A stretch of 64,000 nt of DNA from an uncultured Oscillospiraceae bacterium (GTDB taxonomy: Bacteria; Bacillota; Clostridia; Oscillospirales; Ruminococcaceae), in assembly GCA_934526065.1 (NCBI GenBank), contig CAKSZX010000003.1, positions 62,001 through 126,000 on the forward strand, given 5' to 3'. A program made the translations under genes and the position numbers. This document shows, in pieces, positions 1-9,502 of this stretch. The stretch's first letter is position 1, and the number at the start of each line of letters is the position of its first letter. The notes under the pieces were generated by a model that was not told the DNA's origin, made no database searches, and saw only the letters and a list, made by a program, of their open reading frames with translations.

Positions 1-353
1 CTTATTGCCTCCCGGTTTTTACTGCGCACTTCCAAGACAACACGGTGTATTTCATCCGGCATGGCGGCAATGGTTTCTTTTATCAATTTTGTGGCAAGAC
101 CGGAATGTCTGTACGCCGGGTGCGTGCATACAAACAGCATTTCCGCATCGTCGGTCATAAGATATGAAACGAAAGCCAAAGCTCTGCCGCTGCAAACGGC
201 CACATAACTTTTTGTTGCGCTGTTGGCAATGTCGCTTATAAGGCTTTTCATGCTCCAACCGTCAAATACCTGAAAGTGAATTTCACTTACATCCTCGATA
301 TAATTTATGCCGAAAGGTTTAATTTCGGTCATGCTTAACATTGTATTTTCCAT
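1..353 (-). CDS. rimI: RimI-like GNAT acetyltransferase (3' part outside window)
   Basis: About 117 N-terminal residues are readable from an ATG at 353; the C terminus lies beyond the window. The translation has the GNAT acetyl-CoA loop as YRHSGLATKLI, preceded by a strand reading AEMLFVCTHP and followed by HRVVLEVRSKNREAI, the typical order for ribosomal protein S18 alanine N-acetyltransferase RimI. It starts four bases after the polA stop codon, so the two are probably cotranscribed. The family acetylates protein N termini in the cytoplasm. Because the end is missing, another small GNAT enzyme cannot be excluded. Confidence 0.75.
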   Translation of the reverse strand, partial: MENTMLSMTEIKPFGINYIEDVSEIHFQVFDGWSMKSLISDIANSATKSYVAVCSGRALAFVSYLMTDDAEMLFVCTHPAYRHSGLATKLIKETIAAMPDEIHRVVLEVRSKNREAI

Positions 354-357
354 AATT

Positions 358-2862
358 TTACCCCTTTGCGATGTACCAGTTTTCGCCGCTGTTTACATCC
401 GCTTTAAGCGGAATGTCAAGTTTTGCGGCATTTACCATCTCTTCATGTAAAATTTTTGCGGCTCTCTCTGCCTCATCGGCGGGAGCCTCAACGATAAGTT
501 CGTCGTGAACCTGTAAAATCAATTTTGATTTAAGCCCCTCGGCTTTAAGTCGGTTGTAAACTTTTACCATGGCAATCTTTATTATATCGGCGCTGGTGCC
601 TTGAATAGGTGTGTTCATTGCCATGCGTTTACCTACCGACCGAACATTTTTATTTGAACTGTTTATTTCCGGCAACATTCTTTTTCGGTTGTAAATTGTT
701 GTGACATAACCATTTTCCTGGGCAAATTTTACCGTGTTATCAAGGTAATCTTTAACGCCGCTGAAATTTTTAAAGTAGTTGTCTATAAAATCTTGGGCCT
801 CTCTCACTGTTGTGCCTATGTCCTTGGCCAGTGAGAAAGCCGAAATACCGTACACAATGCCGAAGTTTACAGCCTTTGCACGGCTGCGTATTTGCGGCGT
901 AACCATGCTTGTGGGTATGCCCATAACCTGTGCCGCCGTCCTTGTGTGTATATCCTCGCCGTTTAAAAAGGCAGTCTGCATAACTTTATCGCCGCTTATG
1001 TGTGCCAAAATACGCAACTCTATCTGCGAATAGTCTGCGTCAAGCAAAACATATCCGGGCTTTGCAACAAAAAATTTTCTCATCTCACTGCCCAGCTTTG
1101 TCCTGACCGGAATGTTCTGCAAGTTCGGCTCGGAAGATGAAATTCTGCCTGTTCTTGCCTCGGTTTGGTTAAATGTGGAATGTATCCTGCCGTCGGGCTT
1201 TATTTTGTCTATAAGCCCTTCAACATAGGTGGAATTTAACTTTTGATATGTGCGGTAATTTAAAATCATATCAATTACCGGGCTGTATTGGCGCAGATTT
1301 TCCAGTGTTTCCGCATTTGTGGAATAACCGGTTTTCGTTTTTTTGCCGCTTGGCAAGCCCATAACCTCAAACAGAGCATGAGCTAGCTGTTTCGGGCTGT
1401 TGAGATTGAATTTTTCACCTACAAGAACATATATTTCTTCCCGGGTTTTATCAATCATTTCCCTTAACTTTTCGCCGAACTCCTCTATTCCCTGCCTGTC
1501 CACCGCAAAGCCCCGGTACTCCATAGCCGCCAAGACTTCTGCCAGCGGCATTTCAATATCGTACAAAAGCCGATGCTGATTTTCATTCTCAACTTTTTGA
1601 GATAAAATTTCATAACAAGACTGCACAAAACCAGCCCCCGGAATATCACATTCAAATTTTTGTTCCCGGCCAAAGTCGTTTGCCACTGTGTCTGTTTCAT
1701 AGTTGCCGGCAAGGGGGTTTTCAAGATATGCAGCAAGCTGAATATCAAAAATTATATTCTTCGGCTCTATGTTATTTTCAAAACAATATCTGTATATTGA
1801 CTTGGAATCAAGGGCGATTTTTTCAAATTCTTCCCCCTCCAAAAATTCTCTCAATCTTTCGTCCGTATATTCCAGGCGCTGTACCCGATTTTCCCAAACG
1901 AGAGCAAACCGGTTTTTGTCCTGCATTACAACGCACTTTTTCAAACTGCCGTCGTAGTCTTTTACTTCCGCCTTTGGGAGCTTCGGCTTTTCCTCCTCTG
2001 TGTTTGTGGCAGGAACAAGCTTTTCCGCAAAGGTGAACATTTCTAAATCGGTCAGTATTTTCTTCGCCTTTTCAGGCTCGCCTACACCCCTTTTGTAAAG
2101 GTTCAAATCCGGGTCTGCTGGTGCGGTTTTGCAAATTGTGCCAAGCTCTTTTGACAGATAGGCTGTATCCTTGCCGGCAATGAGCTTTTCCCTCATTGCC
2201 TTTTTTATTTTGTCGCTGTCTATATTTTCATAGACACCGTCCAAAGTTGCAAAATCTTGCAAAAGAGCCACGGCGGTTTTTTCGCCGACGCCTTTTACAC
2301 CGGGTATATTGTCGGAGGAATCTCCCATAAGAGCTTTTAGATCTACAAGCTGACTTACTTTTAGCTTGTACTTTTCTTCCACAGCCTCCGGGTTCATAAA
2401 CTCGCTTTTGCCTGTTGTGGCAAGTATAACCGTAGTTTTGTCAGTCACAAGCTGCAAGCTGTCCCTGTCACCTGTGGCAATGTAGCAGTCGGCTCCCTGC
2501 TCCTCGCATATTCGGGAAAATGTCCCTAAAAAATCATCTGCCTCATAGCCCTCGGCCGATACGGTTTTGTATCCCAAAGCCGGCAAAAGTTCTCTTAAAA
2601 TCGGCATTTGCTCGGCAAGTTCCCGTGGCATACCTTTTCTTGTGCCTTTGTAATCCCGATACATTTTGTGGCGGAATGTGGGGGCTTTTAAATCAAAAGC
2701 GATAACAACCCCGTCCGGCTCTACCTGTTTTTCAAGCCTTTGCAATATATTTAAAAAACCGTATATTCCGTTGGTGTATTGGCCGGTTTTTGTTGTAAGC
2801 ACTTTTATTCCGTAAAAAGCACGGTTTACAATGCTGTTGCCGTCAATGGCAAGTAACTTCAT
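358..2862 (-). CDS. polA: DNA polymerase I
   Basis: This 834-residue protein has the usual three-part layout: a 5'-nuclease domain (about 1-290), a 3'-5' exonuclease-like domain (about 300-440) and a family A polymerase domain. Polymerase motif A is seen as DADYSQIELR, motif B as RSRAKAVNFGIVYG and motif C as QVHDELI. The 5' nuclease has its acidic residues (AFDLKAPTFRH, GYEADD, GDSSDNIPG). The exonuclease-like segment lacks the expected D-x-E motif, so proofreading is probably absent, as in several Firmicutes Pol I enzymes. It fills gaps in repair and lagging-strand synthesis. The start ATG has an upstream AAGGAG. It is followed directly by a rimI-like gene. Confidence 0.97.
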   Translation of the reverse strand: MKLLAIDGNSIVNRAFYGIKVLTTKTGQYTNGIYGFLNILQRLEKQVEPDGVVIAFDLKAPTFRHKMYRDYKGTRKGMPRELAEQMPILRELLPALGYKTVSAEGYEADDFLGTFSRICEEQGADCYIATGDRDSLQLVTDKTTVILATTGKSEFMNPEAVEEKYKLKVSQLVDLKALMGDSSDNIPGVKGVGEKTAVALLQDFATLDGVYENIDSDKIKKAMREKLIAGKDTAYLSKELGTICKTAPADPDLNLYKRGVGEPEKAKKILTDLEMFTFAEKLVPATNTEEEKPKLPKAEVKDYDGSLKKCVVMQDKNRFALVWENRVQRLEYTDERLREFLEGEEFEKIALDSKSIYRYCFENNIEPKNIIFDIQLAAYLENPLAGNYETDTVANDFGREQKFECDIPGAGFVQSCYEILSQKVENENQHRLLYDIEMPLAEVLAAMEYRGFAVDRQGIEEFGEKLREMIDKTREEIYVLVGEKFNLNSPKQLAHALFEVMGLPSGKKTKTGYSTNAETLENLRQYSPVIDMILNYRTYQKLNSTYVEGLIDKIKPDGRIHSTFNQTEARTGRISSSEPNLQNIPVRTKLGSEMRKFFVAKPGYVLLDADYSQIELRILAHISGDKVMQTAFLNGEDIHTRTAAQVMGIPTSMVTPQIRSRAKAVNFGIVYGISAFSLAKDIGTTVREAQDFIDNYFKNFSGVKDYLDNTVKFAQENGYVTTIYNRKRMLPEINSSNKNVRSVGKRMAMNTPIQGTSADIIKIAMVKVYNRLKAEGLKSKLILQVHDELIVEAPADEAERAAKILHEEMVNAAKLDIPLKADVNSGENWYIAKG

Positions 2863-2981
2863 GGGGATAACTCCTTAATTAAAAATATCTTAATTTACAA
2901 TATACAGTATATCACAAATAATAATTTTATGGTATAATTTATTGACAAATTTATTGTGATAAAAAGGAAAATAATTTTTGT

Positions 2982-3956
2982 ATGAATTTAAACGGTTTAA
3001 TTATAGACAACAGGGCGGTGCTTGCCCCTATGGCCGGGTTTTGCGATATTGTAATGCGCCAAATTCGGGATGATTACGGCGCAGGTTTTACCGTAAGCGA
3101 GATGGTATCCGCCAGAGCTTTGGCTTTCGGCGATAAAAAAAGCCGCAGCCTTATGGAAAGCTACCCCCACAAAGGCAAGTACGGCATTCAGCTATTCGGT
3201 TTTGACCCGGAAGATTTTAAAATCGCCACAAAAATTGCCTTGGAGTACCACCCGGATTTTATAGATATAAATATGGGCTGCCCGGCGCCGAAAATCACAA
3301 ACAACAACTCCGGCAGCGCATTGATGAAAGACACGGATTTGGCCGCAAAAATTGCACGGACGGTTGTTGAAAATGCCGGCGGCCTGCCTGTAAGCGTGAA
3401 AATGCGCAAGGGTTGGGACGGCAACTGCATAACCGCAGTGGAACTTGCACAAAAGGTAGAAAAAGCCGGTGTAAGCTTTATAACGGTACACGGCAGAACA
3501 AGGCGGCAGATGTACACCCCCGGCATAGATCTTGACATAATAAAACATGTTAAACAATCTGTCGGCATACCGGTAATAGGCAACGGGGATATAACAACCC
3601 CGGCAGACGCCTTAAAAATGGCGGATTACACCGGCTGCGACCGGGTTATGATGGGCAGGCGGGCATTAAGCTCCCCTTGGATTTTCGGTCAAACAGACCG
3701 GGCTTTCAAGGGCTTGCCCATACCGGCAGACCCGTCGGTTAGGGAGAGAGTTGAACTTTTGCGCCGCCATGTAAAGCGGTTGCGGACGGTAAACGGCGAG
3801 GAGGCCGGCATTAAAAAAGCCAGAGGTCAAACAGCCATGTATCTTAAAGGGTTAAGAGGCGCTCGGCGCTTGCGTGGAATGACGAATACCATGTGCCGTA
3901 TGGAAGATGTGGAAAATATAATTACAGAAATTTTAAAAGAAAACGCCGATAATTGA
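2982..3956 (+). CDS. dusB: tRNA-dihydrouridine synthase, DusB type
   Basis: A 324-residue TIM-barrel flavoenzyme that reduces uridines in tRNA to dihydrouridine. The N terminus reads LAPMAGFCD (flavin-binding start of the family), and the catalytic cysteine is C100 in INMGCPAPK. The KMRKGW and HGRTRRQMY segments match FMN and substrate contacts of Dus enzymes. The length is normal. It is transcribed divergently from polA and followed at 38 bases by a YfhO-like gene on the same strand, so the two may share a transcript. An AAAAGGAAA ribosome binding site precedes the ATG. Confidence 0.95.
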   Translation: MNLNGLIIDNRAVLAPMAGFCDIVMRQIRDDYGAGFTVSEMVSARALAFGDKKSRSLMESYPHKGKYGIQLFGFDPEDFKIATKIALEYHPDFIDINMGCPAPKITNNNSGSALMKDTDLAAKIARTVVENAGGLPVSVKMRKGWDGNCITAVELAQKVEKAGVSFITVHGRTRRQMYTPGIDLDIIKHVKQSVGIPVIGNGDITTPADALKMADYTGCDRVMMGRRALSSPWIFGQTDRAFKGLPIPADPSVRERVELLRRHVKRLRTVNGEEAGIKKARGQTAMYLKGLRGARRLRGMTNTMCRMEDVENIITEILKENADN

Positions 3957-3994
3957 TTAAATACCGATATTCGACAATTTTTAAAGAGGTAATA

Positions 3995-6325
3995 ATGATT
4001 AAAATAAAAAATACTCTAAAACAAAATTTTTATTTAAAGGCGTTTTTGCTTGGTTTTTTAACGGCATTCTGCCTTTTTATACCCTTTCTCGTTGTGGATA
4101 AGGGCTTTTTTACCTATGCCGGGGACTTTAACAGCCAGCAGATACCATTCTATATGTATATGGTAAGAATGGTGCAAAGCGGCAATTTAAAATGGGGCTG
4201 GGCAATCGACTTGGGTTCTTCGGTAATCACAAGTTACTCCTTTTACCTTTTAGGTTCCCCATTCTTTTGGCTTGCATGCCTGTTCCCCTACAAGGCAATA
4301 CCTTACCTTATGCCATTTTTGCTCATGCTTAAATTTGCGGTAGGTTGCCTGGGTGCTTTCGGCTATTTGCGCAGATATGCAAAAGACGACAATTACGCCC
4401 TTATAGGAGCCTTGCTGTACACATTCAGCGGTTTTGCGATTTACAACATATTCTTTAACCACTTTATTGAGTCCGTTGTTTTCTTTCCCTATATGATATG
4501 GGCAATGGATGAATTTGTTTACAATGACAGAAAAGCCATTTTCCCGGTGACAGTGGCCTTAAACTTAATAAACAACTACTTTTTCTTTGTGGGACAAGCG
4601 GTATTTTTAATTATCTACTTTTTTGTAAAAGTATATACCGGTGAATACCGCATACCATTTAAAAAGTTTTTCAATCTGTTTTTTGAAGCGGTTTTAGGCT
4701 GTGTAATGGGCATGGTACTGCTTATACCCTCTGCTGTTTCTCTGGTGCAAAACCCCAGGGTTTTAAATTCCCTGCAAAATTTCGGTATTTGGATGTACAG
4801 CACGGTTCAGCAATATTTTGCAATACTTGCCTCTGCATTTCTTCCGCCGGATCCCCCTTACATTCCCTCCCTTTTCACATCCGGCAATATAAAATGGACA
4901 AGTCTTTCGGCATTTGTAGCTTTTGGCGGTATGTTCGGCTTTTTCGTTTTCAAAAAGTACAACAAGCACTCGGCTTTCTTTATAACGTTTTCCGCCTGTA
5001 TAATCTGCGCTTTTATACCTGTTTTCAACAGTATGTTCTACGCTTTCAACTCATCTTACTACGCTCGCTGGTTCTATATGCCCATACTTATGCTTCGGGC
5101 CATGAATATGCAAAGTTACGCCATGGATAAAAAACAGATATACCACGGATTAAAAATAACTCGGATTATAACCGCAATCTTTGTCATATTCGGCCTTACT
5201 CCCACAGACCATGATGGCAAGCTGTTTATAGGCATAGAATCTGAAATGGCTATTTACTGGATGAACATGCTTATCGCCCTGCTTAGCCTTTATCTTGTGT
5301 ATGTCACCGTTTCAAATTACAAGGATAAAATAAATTACACATCAAAACTTCAAAGCGGAGCTTTGGTGGTTATAATGCTATTTGGCATTTTACACATGGG
5401 GGTTACCAAAATGCCCCAGTACGAAGCCGATCAACTGTACAAACCCCAAAACTATGATATTCTAGATGATTTCGGCTTTGATGACGAAACAAAAAATTAC
5501 CGTATGGACGCCTACAACTGTTACGACAATATGTCTTTGTTTACCGGGGTGCCGTGTATAAGATTTTTCAACAGTACGGTAACGCCGTCTATAATGGAAT
5601 TTTACCCATCGGTTGGCGTAAAGCGTGATGTATCCTCAAAACCGGATCCGTCAATTTATGCCCTCCGTGGTCTTTTAAGCGTAAAATATCTTGTAATGCC
5701 CAACTGGGAAGTTGAAAACTACAAAGAAGATGGCAACTTAGACCAATATAAACTTATAAAGGATGATTACCCTTATAATATCTATGAGAATAAATATTTT
5801 GTTCCCATGGGATTTTGCTATAATAAATTCGTAACCTATGACAGCTTGTCCGCTATAAACGCCAGCCGCCGCAGTAACATTTTAATGCGTGCCTTGGCCT
5901 TTGAAGATCTTTCCCTTACCGAAAAATATGACTTGCAACTTGAAATGTTAAGCGATGATGATTTGTATGATTTTTCATACGAAAGATATATTAAAGACTG
6001 CATAGACCGTGGCAATATGGCAAGCTATTATTTCAATCAAACCGACGACGGCTTTGACTGCAAAATAAAAATGGACAAGGCAAATTTGGTGTTCTTCTCT
6101 GTGCCATACGACAAGGGCTTTACCGCCTATGTAAACGGCGTCGAAACTGAAATAGAAAAGGTAAGTTACGGTATGTGTGCAGTGTACGCCCCTACCGGCG
6201 ACAACGAAATCACATTTATTTACAAAACTCCTTACCTTGGTTTATCGGCCGCTTTATCCGCCATGGGCGTTGCAATTTGGGCAGGATATGTTGTTTGGTT
6301 AAAAATTAAAAGGAACAAAATTTAA
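3995..6325 (+). CDS. YfhO-family multi-pass membrane protein (probable GT-C glycosyltransferase)
   Basis: A 776-residue polytopic membrane protein starting at the ATG after TAAAGAGGT; an in-frame TTG at 3953 has no comparable site. After the first membrane helix comes GDFNSQQIPFYMYMVRM, the conserved acidic loop expected for YfhO proteins. About a dozen hydrophobic helices fill the N-terminal two thirds. A soluble extracytoplasmic segment (about 490-730) then precedes a final helix and a basic tail. YfhO proteins of Gram-positives are linked to sugar transfer onto lipoteichoic acid and related polymers from lipid-linked sugars. That role here is inferred from family resemblance only. Transcription ends at the hairpin at 6343. 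Confidence 0.85.
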   Translation: MIKIKNTLKQNFYLKAFLLGFLTAFCLFIPFLVVDKGFFTYAGDFNSQQIPFYMYMVRMVQSGNLKWGWAIDLGSSVITSYSFYLLGSPFFWLACLFPYKAIPYLMPFLLMLKFAVGCLGAFGYLRRYAKDDNYALIGALLYTFSGFAIYNIFFNHFIESVVFFPYMIWAMDEFVYNDRKAIFPVTVALNLINNYFFFVGQAVFLIIYFFVKVYTGEYRIPFKKFFNLFFEAVLGCVMGMVLLIPSAVSLVQNPRVLNSLQNFGIWMYSTVQQYFAILASAFLPPDPPYIPSLFTSGNIKWTSLSAFVAFGGMFGFFVFKKYNKHSAFFITFSACIICAFIPVFNSMFYAFNSSYYARWFYMPILMLRAMNMQSYAMDKKQIYHGLKITRIITAIFVIFGLTPTDHDGKLFIGIESEMAIYWMNMLIALLSLYLVYVTVSNYKDKINYTSKLQSGALVVIMLFGILHMGVTKMPQYEADQLYKPQNYDILDDFGFDDETKNYRMDAYNCYDNMSLFTGVPCIRFFNSTVTPSIMEFYPSVGVKRDVSSKPDPSIYALRGLLSVKYLVMPNWEVENYKEDGNLDQYKLIKDDYPYNIYENKYFVPMGFCYNKFVTYDSLSAINASRRSNILMRALAFEDLSLTEKYDLQLEMLSDDDLYDFSYERYIKDCIDRGNMASYYFNQTDDGFDCKIKMDKANLVFFSVPYDKGFTAYVNGVETEIEKVSYGMCAVYAPTGDNEITFIYKTPYLGLSAALSAMGVAIWAGYVVWLKIKRNKI

Positions 6326-6342
6326 AAAGCAAGGCAAATAAA

Positions 6343-6372
6343 AACTGCATTCTCGGTTAAGAGAATGCAGTT
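6343..6372. terminator. Bidirectional intrinsic terminator
   Basis: A perfect 12-bp stem (AACTGCATTCTC paired with GAGAATGCAGTT, loop GGTTAA) sits between convergent genes. It is flanked by ATTTTTAT on the right and by A-rich sequence on the left, so it can end transcripts from both the YfhO gene and the amidohydrolase gene. Confidence 0.9.
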
Positions 6373-6395
6373 ATTTTTATAAGTATTTATTCAAA

Positions 6396-7787
6396 TCAGA
6401 ATTCTTCCGGTTTCATAGGTGCGGAATAAACATCTTCATATGCAGGAATGTCATATGTCTTGAATTCGTCCCACATCTTCTTGATTGTCTCCTCATCGCC
6501 GAACAAATCCAAAGCACCCTGTGCAAGAACCTTACCGGCATGAACAGCGCCTTTCATACCGATTTGTGTGCCTGAACAGGCTGTAACCGTCCAGTGGTGA
6601 CCCGGCAATCCCTTAACCTCACCGCCGCCGTGGAGGTGTGCCGTCGGGCAGAAGTAAGACATATCGGAAGCGTCTGTGGCTGTCAATTCCTCCATAAGAC
6701 CCTGGTAGTCCTTTTTAGATGTAGGAAGAATTTCTTCCAAATTTTCCGGTGCGTTTTCTTCGCCGAAGTAATTTTTGTAAAGTTCCTTTGCCCATGCGAT
6801 TTCATCTTCCGTATAATCAGCTTCCGGAACTTTCAATGATGCCTCGTAAAGCTTTTTAGAAAGCGTATCATTTGTATAGAAATAAGGGATAAGGAAAATT
6901 ACGCCGTAATCAAGCTGTGTTTCTGTCTGTGTAGCGGCGCCCTGTGCGCAAAGAACCACTCTTCTGAGCAAGTCCTTGGTGTTTTCCGTAGATGCGGAAC
7001 GGAGGAAATATTTAACAGATGCAAAATCCGGAACGATGTTCGGTGCTGTACCGCCGGCTGTAATCTGGTAGTGATAGATACAATCCTTTGTAACATGTTC
7101 TCTCAAAAATTCTGCGCCCATGTTCATAAGCTGAACTGCGTCCAAAGCCGAACGACCTGACCAAGGTCTTGTGGCGTGGGCTGTTTTGCCGTGGAATTCA
7201 AAGTTTACACCCATCATGCACAAGCCGTGCTGTGGCTCGGTGTTAAACTCTGATGAACCCGGGTGCCACATAATGCAGGCATCGCAATCTTTCCACATAC
7301 CGTCAAAGGCAAGCAATGACTTACCACGGCCTACTTCTTCACCCGGTGCCTCTACAAGCTTCAATGTGCCTTTTACGCCCTCTTTTTCCATGGCGTATCT
7401 CAATGCACATGCGGCACCCATACATGAACCTGCGATAAGGTTGTGACCGCAGCCGTGGCCTGCACCCTCAACTTCATCCTGATAAGGTGCGTCGCTCTGA
7501 CCCAAGCCGGGCAAAGCATCAAGCTCGCCTACGATGGCAATTACCGGTTTGCCCTCGCCGTATGTAGCAAATACTGTGTTTGGATCCTCACTTGGTTTTA
7601 TGCCCTGGCCTGCTCTCATAAGCATTGCATCCGGGAAGCCGTGAGTTTTTGCAAACTCGGCGGCTCTCTTGGCGGCGTAGCCGTTCTTCAAGCCTGTTTC
7701 CGGGTGTGACCAGATGTCGTGCATCATCTCATCAAGTTCTGCTTCATGCAGGTCGTACCATTCTTTTATCCATTTGTTAAGACTCAT
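6396..7787 (-). CDS. M20-family amidohydrolase, AbgB-like
   Basis: A 463-residue zinc-dependent amidohydrolase. Metal-site motifs visible are ELDALPG and GAGHGCGHNL, then EAPGEEVGRG and MWHPGS. The overall layout (zinc-binding catalytic domain with an inserted dimerisation domain starting near HGKTAHATRPWSGRSA) matches the p-aminobenzoyl-glutamate hydrolase AbgB branch of M20D. It probably cleaves an N-acyl amino acid or folate-breakdown product in the cytoplasm; the exact substrate is unknown. It is monocistronic: a strong AAAGGAGA site precedes the ATG, a promoter lies at 7835-7862, and the stop is followed by a terminator. Confidence 0.88.
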   Translation of the reverse strand: MSLNKWIKEWYDLHEAELDEMMHDIWSHPETGLKNGYAAKRAAEFAKTHGFPDAMLMRAGQGIKPSEDPNTVFATYGEGKPVIAIVGELDALPGLGQSDAPYQDEVEGAGHGCGHNLIAGSCMGAACALRYAMEKEGVKGTLKLVEAPGEEVGRGKSLLAFDGMWKDCDACIMWHPGSSEFNTEPQHGLCMMGVNFEFHGKTAHATRPWSGRSALDAVQLMNMGAEFLREHVTKDCIYHYQITAGGTAPNIVPDFASVKYFLRSASTENTKDLLRRVVLCAQGAATQTETQLDYGVIFLIPYFYTNDTLSKKLYEASLKVPEADYTEDEIAWAKELYKNYFGEENAPENLEEILPTSKKDYQGLMEELTATDASDMSYFCPTAHLHGGGEVKGLPGHHWTVTACSGTQIGMKGAVHAGKVLAQGALDLFGDEETIKKMWDEFKTYDIPAYEDVYSAPMKPEEF

Positions 7788-7834
7788 TTTTAAATAATCT
7801 CCTTTAAAATCAGTTTATAGTGTGCGTAATTGTT

Positions 7835-7862
7835 ATTATACATACTTTGATAAAAAATACAA
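7835..7862 (-). promoter_or_regulatory. Sigma-A-type promoter of the AbgB-like gene
   Basis: On the minus strand TTGTAT (7862-7857), a 16-base spacer ending in TG, and TATAAT (7840-7835) form an extended -10 promoter about 50 bases upstream of the amidohydrolase start codon. Confidence 0.65.
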
Positions 7863-7914
7863 TATAAAACCTTAAAGTTACTTTCAGGTTTGCCCGTATA
7901 AAATCAAACACATT

Positions 7915-7944
7915 AAAACACCTCCCGTTACCGGGAGGTGTTTT
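7915..7944 (-). terminator. Intrinsic terminator downstream of metK
   Basis: A 13-bp stem (AAAACACCTCCCG with its complement, loop of four bases) lies 43 bases past the metK stop; read on the minus strand it ends in GTGTTTTAATG. Confidence 0.85.
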
Positions 7945-7986
7945 TGCCATAAAAATTAAGTTTGAAATAAAGGAGAAACGCAAAAA

Positions 7987-9138
7987 TTAAAGGGCTTTAA
8001 CGGCAGCCAAGAGAGCGTCAACCTTATCGGTCTTTTCCCACTTAACACCAAGGTCTTCTCTGCCTATGTGACCGTAAGCTGCCAACTGGCGGTAGATAGG
8101 TTTTCTCAAATCAAGTGTTTCGATAATTCCCTTAGGTGTAAGGTCGAACACCTGCTCAACGGCCTTTTCAATCTTGTCCTCGTCAACTGTGCTTGTGCCA
8201 AATGTATCAACCAAAATCGAAACAGGCTGTGCAACACCGATAGCGTAAGCAAGCTGAACTTCGCACTTCTTTGCAAGACCTGCCGCTACAACATTTTTTG
8301 CAACATATCTTGCCGCATAAGTCGCACTTCTGTCAACCTTTGTCGGGTCTTTGCCGGAGAAAGCACCGCCGCCGTGACGGGCATAACCGCCGTATGTATC
8401 AACAATAATCTTTCTGCCTGTAAGGCCGGAGTCCCCCTGCGGACCACCTACAACAAATCTGCCTGTGGGGTTGATGAAGTACTTTGTATTTTCGTCCAAA
8501 AGTTCCCGTGGAATAACAGGTTTGATAACTTTTTCAATAATATCTTCTCTGATCTGTTCAAGTGAAATTTCCGGTGAGTGCTGGCTTGAAATAACAACCG
8601 TGTCAACTCTGACAGGCACGCCGTCGTCGTATTCAACAGTTACCTGGCTCTTTCCGTCCGGACGGAGGTAAGGCAAAACATCTGTCTTTCTAACCTCTGT
8701 AAGTCTCTTTGCAAGTTTGTGTGCCAAAGAGATAGGCAAAGGCATAAGTTCCTTTGTTTCGTCACAAGCAAATCCAAACATCATACCCTGGTCGCCGGCA
8801 CCGCCTACTTCATCGTTTGTGCCCAAGGCAATATCCGATGACTGTTTGTCAATAGATGTTATAACGGCGCAAGTGTCGCAGTCAAAGCCGTACTTGGCTC
8901 TGTCATAACCGATTTCTTTTATAACTTTTCTTGCAATATCGCCTATATTGAAATTGTATGTTGTTGTAATTTCGCCTACGCAAACAACAAGACCTGTTGA
9001 AACGGTTGTTTCACAGGCAACACGACCGTTAGGGTCGTTAGCCAAAATTTCGTCCAATACGGCATCTGAAATTTGGTCTGCAATTTTATCCGGATGTCCT
9101 TCTGTTACGGATTCTGATGTGAAGTAATGTCTTGACAT
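7987..9138 (-). CDS. metK: S-adenosylmethionine synthetase
   Basis: A 383-residue enzyme making S-adenosylmethionine from methionine and ATP. The motifs are family-typical: TEGHPDKIADQISD near the N terminus, GAGDQGMMFG in the middle, and GGGAFSGKDPTKVDRS. The start is the ATG of MSRHYFTSES, preceded by AGAAAGGAAG; an upstream in-frame ATG would add seven residues atypical of the family. The gene stands alone behind a SAM-I riboswitch with its own terminator hairpin, so expression should fall when SAM is plentiful. Confidence 0.98.
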   Translation of the reverse strand: MSRHYFTSESVTEGHPDKIADQISDAVLDEILANDPNGRVACETTVSTGLVVCVGEITTTYNFNIGDIARKVIKEIGYDRAKYGFDCDTCAVITSIDKQSSDIALGTNDEVGGAGDQGMMFGFACDETKELMPLPISLAHKLAKRLTEVRKTDVLPYLRPDGKSQVTVEYDDGVPVRVDTVVISSQHSPEISLEQIREDIIEKVIKPVIPRELLDENTKYFINPTGRFVVGGPQGDSGLTGRKIIVDTYGGYARHGGGAFSGKDPTKVDRSATYAARYVAKNVVAAGLAKKCEVQLAYAIGVAQPVSILVDTFGTSTVDEDKIEKAVEQVFDLTPKGIIETLDLRKPIYRQLAAYGHIGREDLGVKWEKTDKVDALLAAVKAL

Positions 9139-9205
9139 AATAACTTCCTTTCTGTACATAAAAATTTTGTAAATAATATATTGAATGAATTAAACTTATT
9201 GAAAT

Positions 9206-9233
9206 AAAAAACTCACAGGCAAAACCCGTGAGT
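9206..9233 (-). terminator. SAM riboswitch expression-platform terminator
   Basis: On the minus strand a stem of ACTCACGGG and CCTGTGAGT is followed by TTTTTTATTT. It lies between the SAM-I aptamer and metK and would form when SAM holds the aptamer closed. Confidence 0.93.
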
Positions 9234-9240
9234 ATAATTA

Positions 9241-9334
9241 CTTATCTCCCGGTTTCTTACCGATGGATTTAGCACCTTACTTATGCAGGTTGCCGGACTT
9301 CACAGGGCCATTTCCCTCTGCCACTCTTAATAAG
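9241..9334 (-). ncRNA. SAM-I (S-box) riboswitch aptamer
   Basis: On the minus strand the conserved S-box blocks occur in order: CTTATTAAGAGTGGCAGAGG, GGCCCTGTGAAGTCCGGCAA, AAGGTGCTAAATCC, and a closing AGATAAG that pairs with the 5' CTTAT to make P1. The aptamer directly precedes a terminator and metK, which is the classic arrangement for feedback control of SAM synthesis by transcription attenuation. There is no methionine biosynthesis operon behind it, only metK. Confidence 0.97.
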
Positions 9335-9356
9335 CTGAATTCAATTTGCAAAACTT

Positions 9357-9385
9357 ATTGTACCAAACCCCACGCATAAAGTCAA
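9357..9385 (-). promoter_or_regulatory. Sigma-A promoter of the SAM riboswitch-metK transcript
   Basis: On the minus strand TTGACT (9385-9380), 17 bases, then TACAAT (9362-9357). The predicted transcript begins about 15-20 bases before the aptamer. Confidence 0.85.
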
Positions 9386-9430
9386 TAGGCATTTTCTTGA
9401 TTTTGTGGTAACACAAACACATATATGTGT

Positions 9431-9460
9431 AAAAGAAAAACTCCCCGCCAAAGCGGGGAG
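9431..9460 (-). terminator. Intrinsic terminator downstream of ribU
   Basis: Read on the minus strand, CTCCCCGC-TTTG-GCGGGGAG is followed by TTTTTCTTTT, a strong GC-rich stem with a U-tract 43 bases after the ribU stop codon. Confidence 0.92.
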
Positions 9461-9502
9461 AATGTACTCATCATTTGCCGGTGGCAGTACAAGTCGTTTT
9501 TC

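Noticed and set aside
3953..3994. TTG start for the YfhO-like gene overlapping dusB
   Set aside because: The ATG at 3995 has AAAGAGGT upstream and gives the expected N terminus.
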